Source of the DNA: Macquaria australasica
Lineage: Eukaryota > Chordata > Actinopteri > Centrarchiformes > Percichthyidae
DNA: 64,000 nt
Reading direction: 5' to 3'
Assembly: GCA_005408345.1 (NCBI GenBank)
Contig: SEMN01000062.1
Location: forward strand, 434,001-498,000
The notes under the pieces were generated by a model. That model made no database searches, was not told where the DNA came from, and saw only the letters and a program-made list of their open reading frames with translations. Below are positions 36,903-48,054 of the stretch, piece after piece; within the stretch, counting starts at the first letter, position 1; the number at the start of each line of letters is the position of its first letter. The position numbers and the translations under genes are program-made.

Positions 36903-38267
36903 GCAAAGTGAGAAAGCGGGAGAGAAAGGAAGCAGTGGGAAAGAGCAAGAGAGTGAAAAAAAAGTTATTGGACTAGATGGGGCAGGGTGACATCAATAGC
37001 ATCCCAAGCAGGGCCACAAATTAGCCGGGCGAGAAGCGGCGCAGCATGGGAGCTGACAGCTGGGGCCCCGCGCGCAATGCCACCAGGGGATTAGCGGGGT
37101 TTCAGGATCTGACACAGAGGGGATGAGCGTCATGGGCAGAATAAAGAGCAACGCGGGGATTAGAGAGCTTCCCGACACTCCACCAACACTCATGAAGGGC
37201 TTAAAGGGCTATAGATATCATTAATGAATGGACAGAGAGAGAGAGACAGAGGGAAAGAGAGAGAAGGTTGGGGGTGTTGTCTTTTTGTTTTTATTCAGCC
37301 TGACCCCCCTTCATTGCCGCTCAGGTTTTTAATGATCTTACATTCCACGTACATACATTAAAAGTCAATGAGAGACGGGCCAAAGAGGCAAACTGCCCGT
37401 GTGTTGATCATTCAAAATAACACATAGCACACCAGACAGAGATGGCCAGCTCTGACTGGTGTATGTTCAATTCATGCTACCCTCTGAAGATTAGGCCTGA
37501 ATTATTCATCTGAAAGTCGTGGTGAAAATGCCAAACATATATTTGAATATTTGTGTGCTTTTGTGTGAGTATACTGGAACAACAAGATAGTATTCATTGT
37601 GGTGTGCATGTGGGTGTGCTGCCGGGATACGTGTAGGTATCAAATTCTGCATTCAGATGCTGGGTATGGGGTGATGTGAGGGGCCACAAGGCTGTGTCTT
37701 GTTTTATAAAAAGGAAATTGCTGAGGTTTCTCTTATAAACAGACCGTGTCAGATAGGCCCAGCCCCACCAGCCTGTCTGCACAACCACTGCAGGGATTTG
37801 GCACCAAGATAACCTTTGTTCTTGTAACTCGCCACACACCAAAGATGGGACAAACTTATGGAGCTAATATGATTTTGGAAAATGCCAAGCATAACTGAAA
37901 GTTTGCAGAATATCAGCACGATCTGTGAACTTAAAAATAACCCTGTGCAGCCTTTTCCATGATTATGACTTTGCCTCTGCATCAAATGGGATATCCTGGA
38001 CAGGAAGGCATGGAAAGATAAGTCTGCCTGTTGTTTAGGAACATGGAGTTATCATCTTCCCCCTCCTCCACCTTCTCTTCCCCGCCAGAGCTCTGTGTGT
38101 AGCACTAATGGAGTCTTTATCATGAAAGAGTTAACTACTTATCACTGCTTGGCTGCCATGGATTGCTGAAGGGGCAGAAAGCTCTTTGATGAACTTCAGT
38201 CAAAGTTTAATGAAAGCAAATTTGCGACCACGGCAAAGGCTTGGCTTGCTCTGTTTATCTGCTTGTG

Positions 38268-38268
<1 letters not shown>

Positions 38269-38356
<88 letters not shown>
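38269..38356. repeat. Pure GT/CA microsatellite, 44 units
   Basis: Eighty-eight uninterrupted bases of alternating TG, the longest simple repeat in the window. Translated Cys-Val or Thr-His ORFs here are artefacts. Confidence 0.97.
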
Positions 38357-38357
<1 letters not shown>

Positions 38358-38643
38358 TATACATGGTCATCGATTTTTGACACGTCTGAGGATGAAACAG
38401 AAAGAACCTGTGTGTGGCGCCTTTACGTTTATTTTCTTCTTCACAGCGTGGACTTCCCTTCAGCGCTCCCAGTGTGCCCAGACGACCCACATCCAAGTTG
38501 TTTTGGAAATGAATCATTTGGTACATTGGAGCCCCTGCCTCCCACTCTGTGCAAACACATAAACTGCTAGAGTCCTGCTGTGTCAGAGAATCCACACCTT
38601 GTCCTTGTGTACAGTATCCCACCATTGTCCTTAGATCCCCAGG

Positions 38644-38647
<4 letters not shown>

Positions 38648-38694
<47 letters not shown>
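38648..38694. repeat. GT/CA microsatellite, about 23 units
   Basis: A second pure TG array 291 bases downstream of the 44-unit array, in the same orientation. Confidence 0.95.
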
Positions 38695-38695
<1 letters not shown>

Positions 38696-40744
38696 ACCCC
38701 TTCTTTCTCTTGCCCCTGAGCGAACAAACAGCATATAACCTGTTGTAATATGCCCGAGGATAAAAGAATATATAATCTGTATCTGAAGTTGTATTAATTT
38801 TCTGTACTTCTTGTATCCTGATTGATGTTACACGTCACACATTGCCTTGTTGCAATCATTGTGCTTCTGTGCTGTAGCCACCCATCGCAGTATTCTTGGT
38901 GACAAGTGCGTAGGAGAAAAAAAGAGACTTGGCTAGAAGTTAATTTACAAGACGAAATTCTCATAAGTGAAACATGCAATACCAATAATAATAGTTTTCT
39001 GTAATTGCAACGATGACAGCGTAGGCGATTTTTCAAACAATTTTGATTTGAAACTGCAATAGCAAGGTGTAGAAATTTGAACACAGCTTAATTGCTTCTT
39101 TGTTGTCAACACACTTTGTTAAAAATGGAATCTGGAGCTTTGTTGATAATAAATCTCAAACTCAGTCCTTAAAGTAAAGCAATAGTATTGCTTCAGAGCA
39201 AACACTCTGGCTTGGGAAGGCAGTGGTGTAGTCATTACTGCCTCCCATTTTCACATTGAGATTTTAATCATCAGCCACAGTATTTCTGATTGATGTGAGT
39301 GCGTGTGAATTATGTGTACACGCATATATCCATGCACACGAGGGGTTGTAATACATCTTCGTAATTAGTCTCATAATTATAAGGCAATAAACTGCAGTAC
39401 ACATGGGAGACTGATCCATCTCTGGGATACTGTAATTACCCTGCTAAGATGTGTTGCTGTGACAAATCTCCAGAAGCAAAGTGGAGCTCTGCACTGTTCC
39501 GCTTAAAACAACATGCACAATACAAGCTTAGTTCAGGTTTGTGTTTACAAATGTGTGTGGGATGTATAAATGTGTCAAAACAAAAGGGTTTACATGGTGT
39601 ATTTGGCCTGTTTTGGCCAAGTGGACGTGGTCTTAGAACCAAATAATTCCCCTGATTTGATTTTAAATTCCAGTCCTGTTGCCACTTCTTTCTCTGTACA
39701 TTTTCTTCCCAAAGGCTCGTCTTGGAGTTCTCGTCAATCTGGTCGATGTGGTGGTATCACACGGCCGCTGAGTGAGTCTAAATTGGCTTTGCCTCCATTA
39801 ACTCCAACAGTGCCTCATTATCAGCAGCCAACATCTAGCCTGCAGGGCCAGACCTCTGCTACTCCGCCACCCACTAGTTCCATATCACACACACACACGC
39901 ATTGAACTCACAGGTATGCGCGAGCACACACACACACATATACGGATGTTCTCACTTTCTCTCATACTCACACACACACACTCTAATACTTCCATCTCTG
40001 TATCTTTGATTAAGCCAGCAGGATGTTCAGGTTGCTACTGAGCACACCTGCTTTCATAGCTGACACCCACAAAGGATGATAGGATGCTCATCAGCTGGAG
40101 ATGGAATCGGAAATCGCAGCTCTCCCATTGGTGGGCAGCTGGGTGAGTGGGTGTGGTGAGGTTTTGTGACGACAACATGACAGCGGAAATAGCAGTCATT
40201 GGTTGTGAATGAATGTGAGCATCAAAGCTCCCCTCTCCTCTCTCTATTTGCACAGCAGTGAAGCATAAACAAGTTTATTAAACATGCACACATGCATGCA
40301 CAGTACACCTACATGTGCACAGAGCAGAGGGTATATTTGCTGAAATTACATGTACACACACACACAAACACACACAGGAAAATGTGGCTTGGTGTATAAC
40401 CTTTTCCAAACAACGTGACCTTTTTTCTATTCAGCATCAGCGGTCACAGTCTGAACATAGATATCATGTCTGAAAGTCATATTCCTGCAAAATAATGGAT
40501 CAGTGATTCATGCCTAAAAAGTTTTCTTTAGTTAATACTTTAAAACCGAGAGAGATCATACAGGAAGATGCAGATAATAGAAGTACAGGTTAGGATGAAG
40601 GCTTAAAATTATATTTATAGGTAATTTAGATTCTCAGACATAATGCCATGGGCATGTTAATGTCTCTGGTCAAAACTAGTCATGTCATCAGTTCATCATA
40701 GTAGAACTGTACTGTACTACTGTATTCTCTCTCATGATGGGAAC

Positions 40745-40859
40745 TGTTGGGTCTCTATAAATATAAAGAGTCGGTCTAGACCTGCTCTATATAAAAAAGT
40801 GCCCTGACATAACTTGTTATGATATGGCGCTATATAAATAAAACTGTATTGAATTGAAT
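40745..40859 (+). mobile_element. LINE/SINE 3' tail fragment (GGCGCTATATAAATAAA...TTGAATTGAA)
   Basis: The sequence TGTTGGGTCTCTATAAATA, TCTAGACCTGCTCTATAT, ATGGCGCTATATAAATAAAA and the terminal TTGAATTGAA is a widespread teleost retroelement tail of L2/Rex1 type. Only about 115 bases remain. Confidence 0.75.
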
Positions 40860-40930
40860 CATCGGACTCTTTTTAAATCCTCAGCAAATAATCTTCCATT
40901 CATAAAGCAATCTCTGGTCATTGTTGAACT

Positions 40931-41616
40931 TTTAAAGGAATAGTTCAACATTTTTGGTAATATGACTATTTGCTTTCTTGCCAAGAATTATATGAAAAGA
41001 TTGATACCACTCTCACATCTGTCCGATAAGTATACGAAGACAGCCAGTTGCTGGTTAGCTTAGCTTAACATAAAAACTGGCTATGTACAAAAAACACCTA
41101 CCAGCACCTCTAAAGCTCACTAATAAACACATTGTATCATGTTTTTCTTTAATCTGTACAAAAACTGTTTCCCCCGCTTTCAGTTTTCATGCTATGCTAA
41201 GCTAAGCTAATCACCTGCTGGCTCTAGCTTAATGTTTAGTGTACAGACATAGGAGTGGTCTTGTTGTCACCATGAGGTTGCCAGACAACCAGACTCCAGG
41301 AAGTCACTGCACCCGGCCAGGAAATAGTCCAGCACATAAATCTCTGTAAAACCATACATTGTCGTTTCTTTACACTTTGGTTTTTATGCTGATTAAACAA
41401 ACTAGATATAAAGTGTTGATTCGTGAACTTTAGAGGTGCTGGTAGCTAGAAGGTAGATTTTGTTACCTTGGGACAGAGCCATGCTAGCTGTTTCCCCCTA
41501 TTTCCAGTCTTTATGCTAAGCTAAGCTAACTGGCTGCTGGCTATAACTTCATATTCAACGCACAGATACGAGAGTGGTATCGATCTTCTCATCTAACTCT
41601 CGGCAAGTGTTTTGTA
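40931..41616. mobile_element. Long foldback MITE with inverted arms of about 130-200 bp
   Basis: The left arm (TTTGCTTTCTTGCCAAGAATTA, GATTGATACCACTCTCACATCTGTCC, TTAGCTTAGCTT) is matched in reverse complement at the right (AAGCTAAGCTAACTGGCTGCTGG, GAGAGTGGTATCGATCTTCTCATC, CTCTCGGCAAG). ACCAGCACCTCTAAAGCTCAC in the left half likewise pairs with the right-half segment ending GAGGTGCTGGTAGCTAG. The whole element can fold on itself. No ORF is present. It is a recognised percomorph repeat type. Confidence 0.75.
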
Positions 41617-44600
41617 TCAGTATTTACTCAACTGCTTCTTTTTCTGGGTGGTGTGCAGGAGGGACAGCACGTCTCTAAACCACCTCCAGTCATTTAAAAT
41701 GTGCGAGGACGAATCAGACATAGCACAAAAAGCAGACAAGAAAATGTCTAAGTCGCAGATGTGTGTCAACTGAAACTACTTAAAATAAGACTAGCAGAAG
41801 ATAAGCAAGAAGGAAGCAAAATAGCTAACAAGGAAAGAAGGAGGCAAGGAACAAAGGAAAGGACAGTTAATTAAACTGACAGTGCACAGGAACAGCGACA
41901 TGGAATTAAAATTAAAGAAGAGCAAGAATGTTGATAAGCGCTAATATGATTCCCTGGGATATGGGAGGAAAGTTTGAAAAGACAGCCGCGAGGGTAGGCT
42001 CTATTAATTGCCAAAAAAAGAGACTCTCAGGGGATTATGACTCTGACTGCCAGATGAAGCACACGCCACACACTTTTCCAAAACTGTGTGGCTCCTTTGC
42101 ATATGTTTTTAAGAGTCTAACCTGGTTATTTATTTAGGAATTGTATGTTTTAAGTAAGTATATATTGGGTTAAGGAATATAAACTTATTTCCTTTAATTT
42201 CTAGATATTAAGGCTTTTAATGTAACACAAGCTAAATTCCCTGTTAAATACTAAGAGGCAGAACAGAAAAAACAAGAAGAACTGAACTGAGTGAGGAAAA
42301 TAACAAGTCCTACAACTGTATAATTAGCATAATTGGACTAGTTTCAGTTGTAATTTTGCAATTTTTAACCTCTGGTAACCCGCACAATGTTAGTCAGTAT
42401 AGCTGCAGATGCAGGGCAGGATTTCCTGTGATGACTCACGATAAGATGAATGTTGATAGCTATTGAATCAGCCTGCCATAAATAATTGAAGTGACAAACA
42501 GGTCAGAGTGCTTGAAGGCAACAATTCTCCATCACATCTCAGTTCAAGTATGAGGACTTAATAACCACTGCGATTTCTGTTCCCTCTCTCTCTCAGGTCA
42601 TAACTCAAGCCTCCTACTCCTCTCTTTTGTTCTTTTATTCATTCATTCATCCATCCATCACCACCCAAAGAAACAGGGTCAGTTTGTTAAAAGTTTCCTC
42701 GGGCCCTTTCTTGTTGTCTGGCTCTGCTTATGTAACCCAGACAGCCCTGGCTGACCGGGCACGACAGCTCAAACTAGAATAGGGCCTGATTTCATTCTGA
42801 CGAGCTCTTCATCAACTCCTGTAGTCTAAGAATTTACGCTCTTCTGCTAGACACGGCGATCAAATCAAAGATATTCTTACATCGTCTTACAAAGCTATCC
42901 TTACACATGATGGCTTGTATCTTCACCCATCCTGACTCGCTACATTGGTATTCTTGTTTCCTTGTTATTTCCTTTGAACCATCATGATGTCTTTGAACTG
43001 ATCATTTCTGAGCACAGCAATTCCCCAGCTCTGGCTTTTAACAGCAGCTTTACCTTCACAGCCTACTGCTCAGTCCTACGAAACCGCATTTGTCAAGGAA
43101 AGTGAAAGAAACCACAAAGGAAGGAAAGGAACATTGGTTGCCTGCCTGTATGTGTGGTAGCATACAAACTAAATTCAATTGTTGTGGTTGAAAAGTAGCA
43201 GGTGAAGCATAAACAGAGTAAAACTAGGCTATGGGACTCTTGCTTTAAAAAAGGAGAGCAACCTTAGAACTCCATGGAGCTGGGAGGGAATGGACTTTGC
43301 CATTGTGCGGCTGACAAAACAAATGGTCATCCCACACCGGGACAAGGAAGAATCACAGCGCAGCGCCAGAAACGAACAGTAAACACAGTCCAGTCCAAGT
43401 CAAACTGGTGGGAGTCCCATATAAATGATTAACCCAATGCAGGGGGGTGGTGCTAGAAGTAAAGTTTAAAGTGGAAATATCAATAATAGGCAATGAATGC
43501 AGTGTTGTTAATTTTAGAGTTACATTATACTACCATTATAATGGGACTGTCTCTCCAAACACAAGCATAAACATGATTCAGGTGAGTGTTTGCAGTGAAA
43601 ATGGCCTGACAAACAAAACCCCACAGCACTCTGTCCCTCTCTATAGCAGCTGGTTTTATAGGTGAGGAAACAAATTCATATTTTTACAGTTAACTGTTAA
43701 CATGACCATTTAAGTGGCCTGGTTCTCAAAGAGTATCATGGCAACATGGCACTGCTAATCAAAGGCTGGCGTAGTCTTGGTAATCTGTTTCACTATCTTA
43801 TCTTACACGCACACTCTCTTTCCCAACAGCCATTCATAAATCCCATTCTTTACTGCTTAAAGAGGAGTCCCATCTATTGGCAAAAACCTTAGCAGTTCAG
43901 AGATGCTGTTCGAGCAGCAAAAGTGGCATAAAACTGGCAATCTAATAAAAAGAAAACCTGAGGTGAGATTCATATTCTAAATAGTAGTGCACATAACCTG
44001 AAATTGTCAAATGTCCTCAAACTGTCCATCTTTAAGCTACAAAGTGTTTGTCTCGCGTGGATAACAATCTCACAGTGGCTTGAGGCCACGTCCAAAATAC
44101 ACTCCCACTTCCTGTAGGCCCGTCAGATAGAATCTCCTCATAAGCACACTCCTCTAAAGTTGCAGACATGTTTGTGTGTGGGAAGAAGTTTTTGTAGATA
44201 ATGACATTTTGTAAACAAAGGGTGGGTTTGATTTGAGCTCTGGCATGTCCCCAACTTCCGTAATGTTGCCAGTTTGGCCTGAAGGGTGTGGGCTTTCCTC
44301 CAATCCTCCAAAGGAAACATGACAGACTCACTGGCCAAAACGTTTTGTGTCACGGTAACAGATGGCTTTGAAACACATCACTCTCATGGTGGCCTTTTTC
44401 TGAAATCATTTGAGTTCAATCAGGGACGCACAATGGCTCGGCCCTCTTGGGCTGTTGGACTGAATGTGTAATTGATTCAGTTTCTGTGTAGACAAGCTAA
44501 ATTAAAAATACTGTGGTGTTTTTACCACTAGGAGCGCTATGGAGCAGTGCTTTTATGAGTGGGTCCCCGATATGTTTGCATCATGCATGTGGCCGGTTTC

Positions 44601-46380
44601 AAACTAGTCTACTGATAATGCACAAAGAAGCGTAGCATTGCATCAATAAAGACAGTGAAGAAGAAGACTGCAAGCTAGCAAAAATTGATGTAAACGATGC
44701 AGAATTTTAAATTTATATAAAAAGAAAATCAAATGTTTTATGAGGAACATGTTTACTAGACCCCAAGGATACACACTTTGTGTTTTGATGAGTAAAACAT
44801 GAATTTTGTTTACAAGAAAACCTCACAGGGCAGCTTTAAAATTTCACTAACAATCAAGCTGCACAATAAAACAGTACTTTAATTTAACTTATAATAATAA
44901 TGTTTCGTGTTTTTCGTTATATATAGGTCATGGTACAGTATACATATGCCGAGAACACAGAAAAGCAACAAATGTGTGGAGAGAAAATCAAATTGAATGT
45001 GACGCAAGTATAATTCTATTTCAGCTTTGACACACATGATGAAAAATGTGAGTTAATATTCGCAATTACACGACTCTACTGGCAGCTGCTTTAACATTGT
45101 GTGCTTCACCCAATGCTGCTTGGATTCTGTTGATGCTAAAAAGATGACTGATTATATATGCATCACATACACACACACAGACACACACACACAACTTATA
45201 TTTCATCACTGTGGTAGACCACAGAGGACTGAAGAAATGCTAATGTGTCCGGCAGCTTTCCTATTTTGTACCAGTGCTGACGATGATCCTGCTTTGGGTC
45301 CAGTGGGACCTTACCTGCAGCAAAATGACTACAGCATTATCTCCATGCAAATATTACCAGAGGAAAACAAACAGGCAAAGTAACTCATCTACCGACTGGC
45401 TACGAGGGAGTCATCAGCTTCCTCTGAAACACAAGAGGAAAAAAACACAATGTCTCACAGTTCAAAACAACCTCAGAGCCTGCTGTAATTTCCGTTGCAG
45501 CCTCTGTATGTGAACATACTGTCAAGTGTTTTACAGGCTTTTATTGTTTCATATTACTTAAGACATTGGCATTTAAAATATCCTGGGTATCTCAATGTTA
45601 GCATCTATTTCCTGTTCTATATCTAAGATGATATATAATTTGCTTTCATGGTTTGTTTCTCCATCACAATTTTCATCTTATCAAATTATATTTTATATGG
45701 ATTTTTTTTTTTATATATGATCCTTTCTTATACTGTATCTTCATAGAAACTAAATGAAAATGTGAGTTAAAATTGAACCTATGTACACAAACTAAACTGC
45801 ACCTTTGCCTGAAATGTAATGAATGCTGTAATTCCAGCGGAAGGAAGGAAGGAAAGCCAAATATGGGTGAGGAACATTCTTAGCCTGCAGCTAAACTTTC
45901 AAAAGTAACTTATCTTCAGTCGGCAGAGGTGTAAACAAAGCAAAATGTCCAGCACGGTTGGAACACAACTTAACACAAGCTAACAAAGCTGAAGTTTAAG
46001 TGGTTTCAGGGAGTTGCTGCTCTGAGGCAAATGTTTAGATCAAAACTGGCAGCATTAGCAGATTTATCTGTAGGGCAGCCAACGCTCTTCACCACACAAC
46101 AACAAACAAAAAGCAGGGATCTTAACGAGTAGAGCCGTGGCTCCTCCAGGGTGTGGACTGGAGCTGTGATGGTGCCGCTGTAGCTGCTTTTAAATGCAGG
46201 CAAAACAATGCTGGTGTTTATGGTGTTAGGATGTATGGTTTGGTTAGAATATAGAATAACCTCTCCTACTTTTCCTGAGATTCATGGTTTGAAATGATTG
46301 ATTGCCATTGTACCAACATTCCCATAAATCATTTAAAAGGTCAGTCACAATCCTTCACTAAAAAGAAAAAAAAACGTTAC
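41617..46380. other. Gene desert, right part; no gene seen
   Basis: I found no conserved exon. A stretch at about 44500-44845 ends in GGCAGCTTTAAAATTTC and looks like a degraded short repeat, but I cannot prove its ends. A CATT/CATC tract occurs at 42637-42660. Confidence 0.5.
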
Positions 46381-47223
46381 TGTTCAAATATATATTTATT
46401 TCCGTATTCCTTCATACAAACATCTTTGTTTCCAAAAAATAAACTGTTGAAACGATGAATCAATACAAGTGCACAGTCATAGCTGTGATCATTGTTCACA
46501 AAAGTAGTCAAAGAGTGGGTAAAGCTGTGTGATGATTGGATATAAAGCAACAGGAGGGAATCCTCAAGGTTGACACACAATAATAAAAGCATGTAGTTGT
46601 TTCTCTTCCACTCTGTATTGATCTCCAACACCTGAGTTTTACAGGAGCAAGCGCTTTCAGCACTCTCGTCAGGTACAAGTACATTGAAGAGGTGTTGCTC
46701 CTCTGTGCAAAGATTCATTGGATTAGAAAGCTAATTATGGGCAATTAAATTCTGACTTCATCCCCAAATGATTAGACTTCAGGTGCAGCTCTGCTGCAAA
46801 TGTAACCATCACAACAAGTCACTTAATCTTGGCTGGAGTGAATAAAATCTCATTTTTCTTAGAAAGAGGGAGGAAATTTGCCAGCGTGCAATTTTCACTT
46901 GTTTCCAGTGCAAATCAACTTGTGGGAATTTTGTTTTGACCTTTGTGATCTGCTTTGCTAATGCACTTGAGAATGAAACAAGTGTCACCCCGGATGTCAG
47001 GGCTTTTCCTCTCATTTTGGAAAAAAGACAGAATTTTAAGATGAGTATGAACTCCCTCTGAAGATGCACTTCTGTTTGCATTGTGGCAGGTGCACCCAAG
47101 CCCACAGAGAGACTAGAGGGATAAATGCTCCCTCGGCAACACACACGCTTTGTTTTTAAACATGAAAGGTTTTTCCATTAACCTAAAGTTGAAATCCGCA
47201 CCAGATGACCAGAGCATCCACCG
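46381..47223 (-). other. lratd2 3' UTR with AATAAA signal
   Basis: AATAAA on the minus strand (TTTATT on plus) lies at 46395-46400, about 825 bases past the stop codon. This suggests a 3' UTR of roughly 840 bases. Confidence 0.5.
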
Positions 47224-48054
47224 TCAGTTGACAAAATGCTCCTCTTTGATTTCATGTGTTGTGTTCAGGTGGTTGGCCAGCTCTTGCATCACAGCATCTT
47301 TGCCAATCTGATCGTTCCTCCTCTTTTCCATGATCACGTCCTCCAGGCTCTGAAACTCCAGGACGTGACTCTTCTTCTCTGAAAAGAGTAATTTTAATCT
47401 GTACGGCTGCTTTCCTATCCTTATCTCCCCTCCGATTTTGAACTCCCGTTTGCCAAAGCGGCACCAGGCAGCAAAACACTCAGAGTTTCTCCAGTACAGC
47501 TCTCTGTCTCTCGACCCAACATGGTCCAGGGCGTTGCGCACAATCACCTCCGGCGGGAGCGCACGGTACTTGTAGAGGCCGTTCACTATCCTGCCTTTTT
47601 TGCCCTGGCTCACATCGGTGAGAAAGTTGTTCTTTATCTCAGCCCTGTGCAAATGAACCACCTGGAAGTCTCCGACGTAAACAGCCCAGTGCGGATACTG
47701 TCCAGTGGCCACAAACTCCAGCAGGTCTCCGGGTCTGCACTTGTTCAGGAGACTTTCCGCGGAGTGAGTCGCGGTTCCGGTGTTTCTCTCGTAGACGCAC
47801 TCCTCTCGGTAGTAAATCGCGCACTCCAGCTCGTCCTGGGGGTCGAAGGGCTTCTGCTCATGGTTTACCGCGTGGTTGCCCGATGAAAAGTGGTCCAAAT
47901 TGTCGTCCTGGTCGTCGTCGCCGCCGTCGTCGTTGGAGAAAATGTAAGAGACGCCGATCCGCGGTCCCTCGTCGTCCGGGTCGAACCCATTTGGGTCCGA
48001 CGTTGGCACCTCTGCGTAATTCAAATGCGTTAGTTTCTCCACCTGGTTCCCCAT
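47224..48054 (-). CDS. lratd2: LRAT domain-containing protein 2 (FAM84B), single coding exon
   Basis: A single open frame of 276 residues. It starts MGNQVEKLTHLNYAEVPTSD, the conserved FAM84 N-terminus with a glycine at position 2 suited to N-myristoylation, and continues GPRIGVSYIFSNDD. An acidic Asp-rich linker covers about 41-55. The LRAT/NlpC-P60-like domain covers about 105-235, with PHWAVYVGDFQVVHLHR (H122, H134) and RNSECFAAWCRFGKREFKIGG. The motif that carries the catalytic Cys in active LRAT-family enzymes (NCEHF) reads NSECF here, with Ser at 191, so acyltransferase activity is doubtful. The frame runs 24 codons further upstream but only to a GTG, and MGNQ is the conserved start. 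A TTTCTGTGCCCAG acceptor-like site ends at 48085, suggesting a non-coding upstream exon. Function in vertebrates is poorly known. Confidence 0.94.
   Translation of the reverse strand: MGNQVEKLTHLNYAEVPTSDPNGFDPDDEGPRIGVSYIFSNDDGGDDDQDDNLDHFSSGNHAVNHEQKPFDPQDELECAIYYREECVYERNTGTATHSAESLLNKCRPGDLLEFVATGQYPHWAVYVGDFQVVHLHRAEIKNNFLTDVSQGKKGRIVNGLYKYRALPPEVIVRNALDHVGSRDRELYWRNSECFAAWCRFGKREFKIGGEIRIGKQPYRLKLLFSEKKSHVLEFQSLEDVIMEKRRNDQIGKDAVMQELANHLNTTHEIKEEHFVN

Larger units (their letters stand above)
36302..40744. other. Gene desert, right-centre; candidate regulatory blocks and GT arrays
   Basis: No gene recognised. Unique, less repetitive blocks at about 36990-37215, 38040-38235 and 39190-39460 contrast with the surrounding simple sequence. 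Repeats include GA (36876-36901), two long GT arrays (38269-38356 and 38648-38694) and CA patches (39886-39990). Confidence 0.5.

Noticed and set aside
38200..38727. 175-codon minus-strand ORF
   Set aside because: Mostly Thr-His from two CA arrays; repeat artefact.
44500..44845. Possible MITE ending GGCAGCTTTAAAATTTC
   Set aside because: It looks familiar as a fish repeat, but I could not define both ends or inverted termini.
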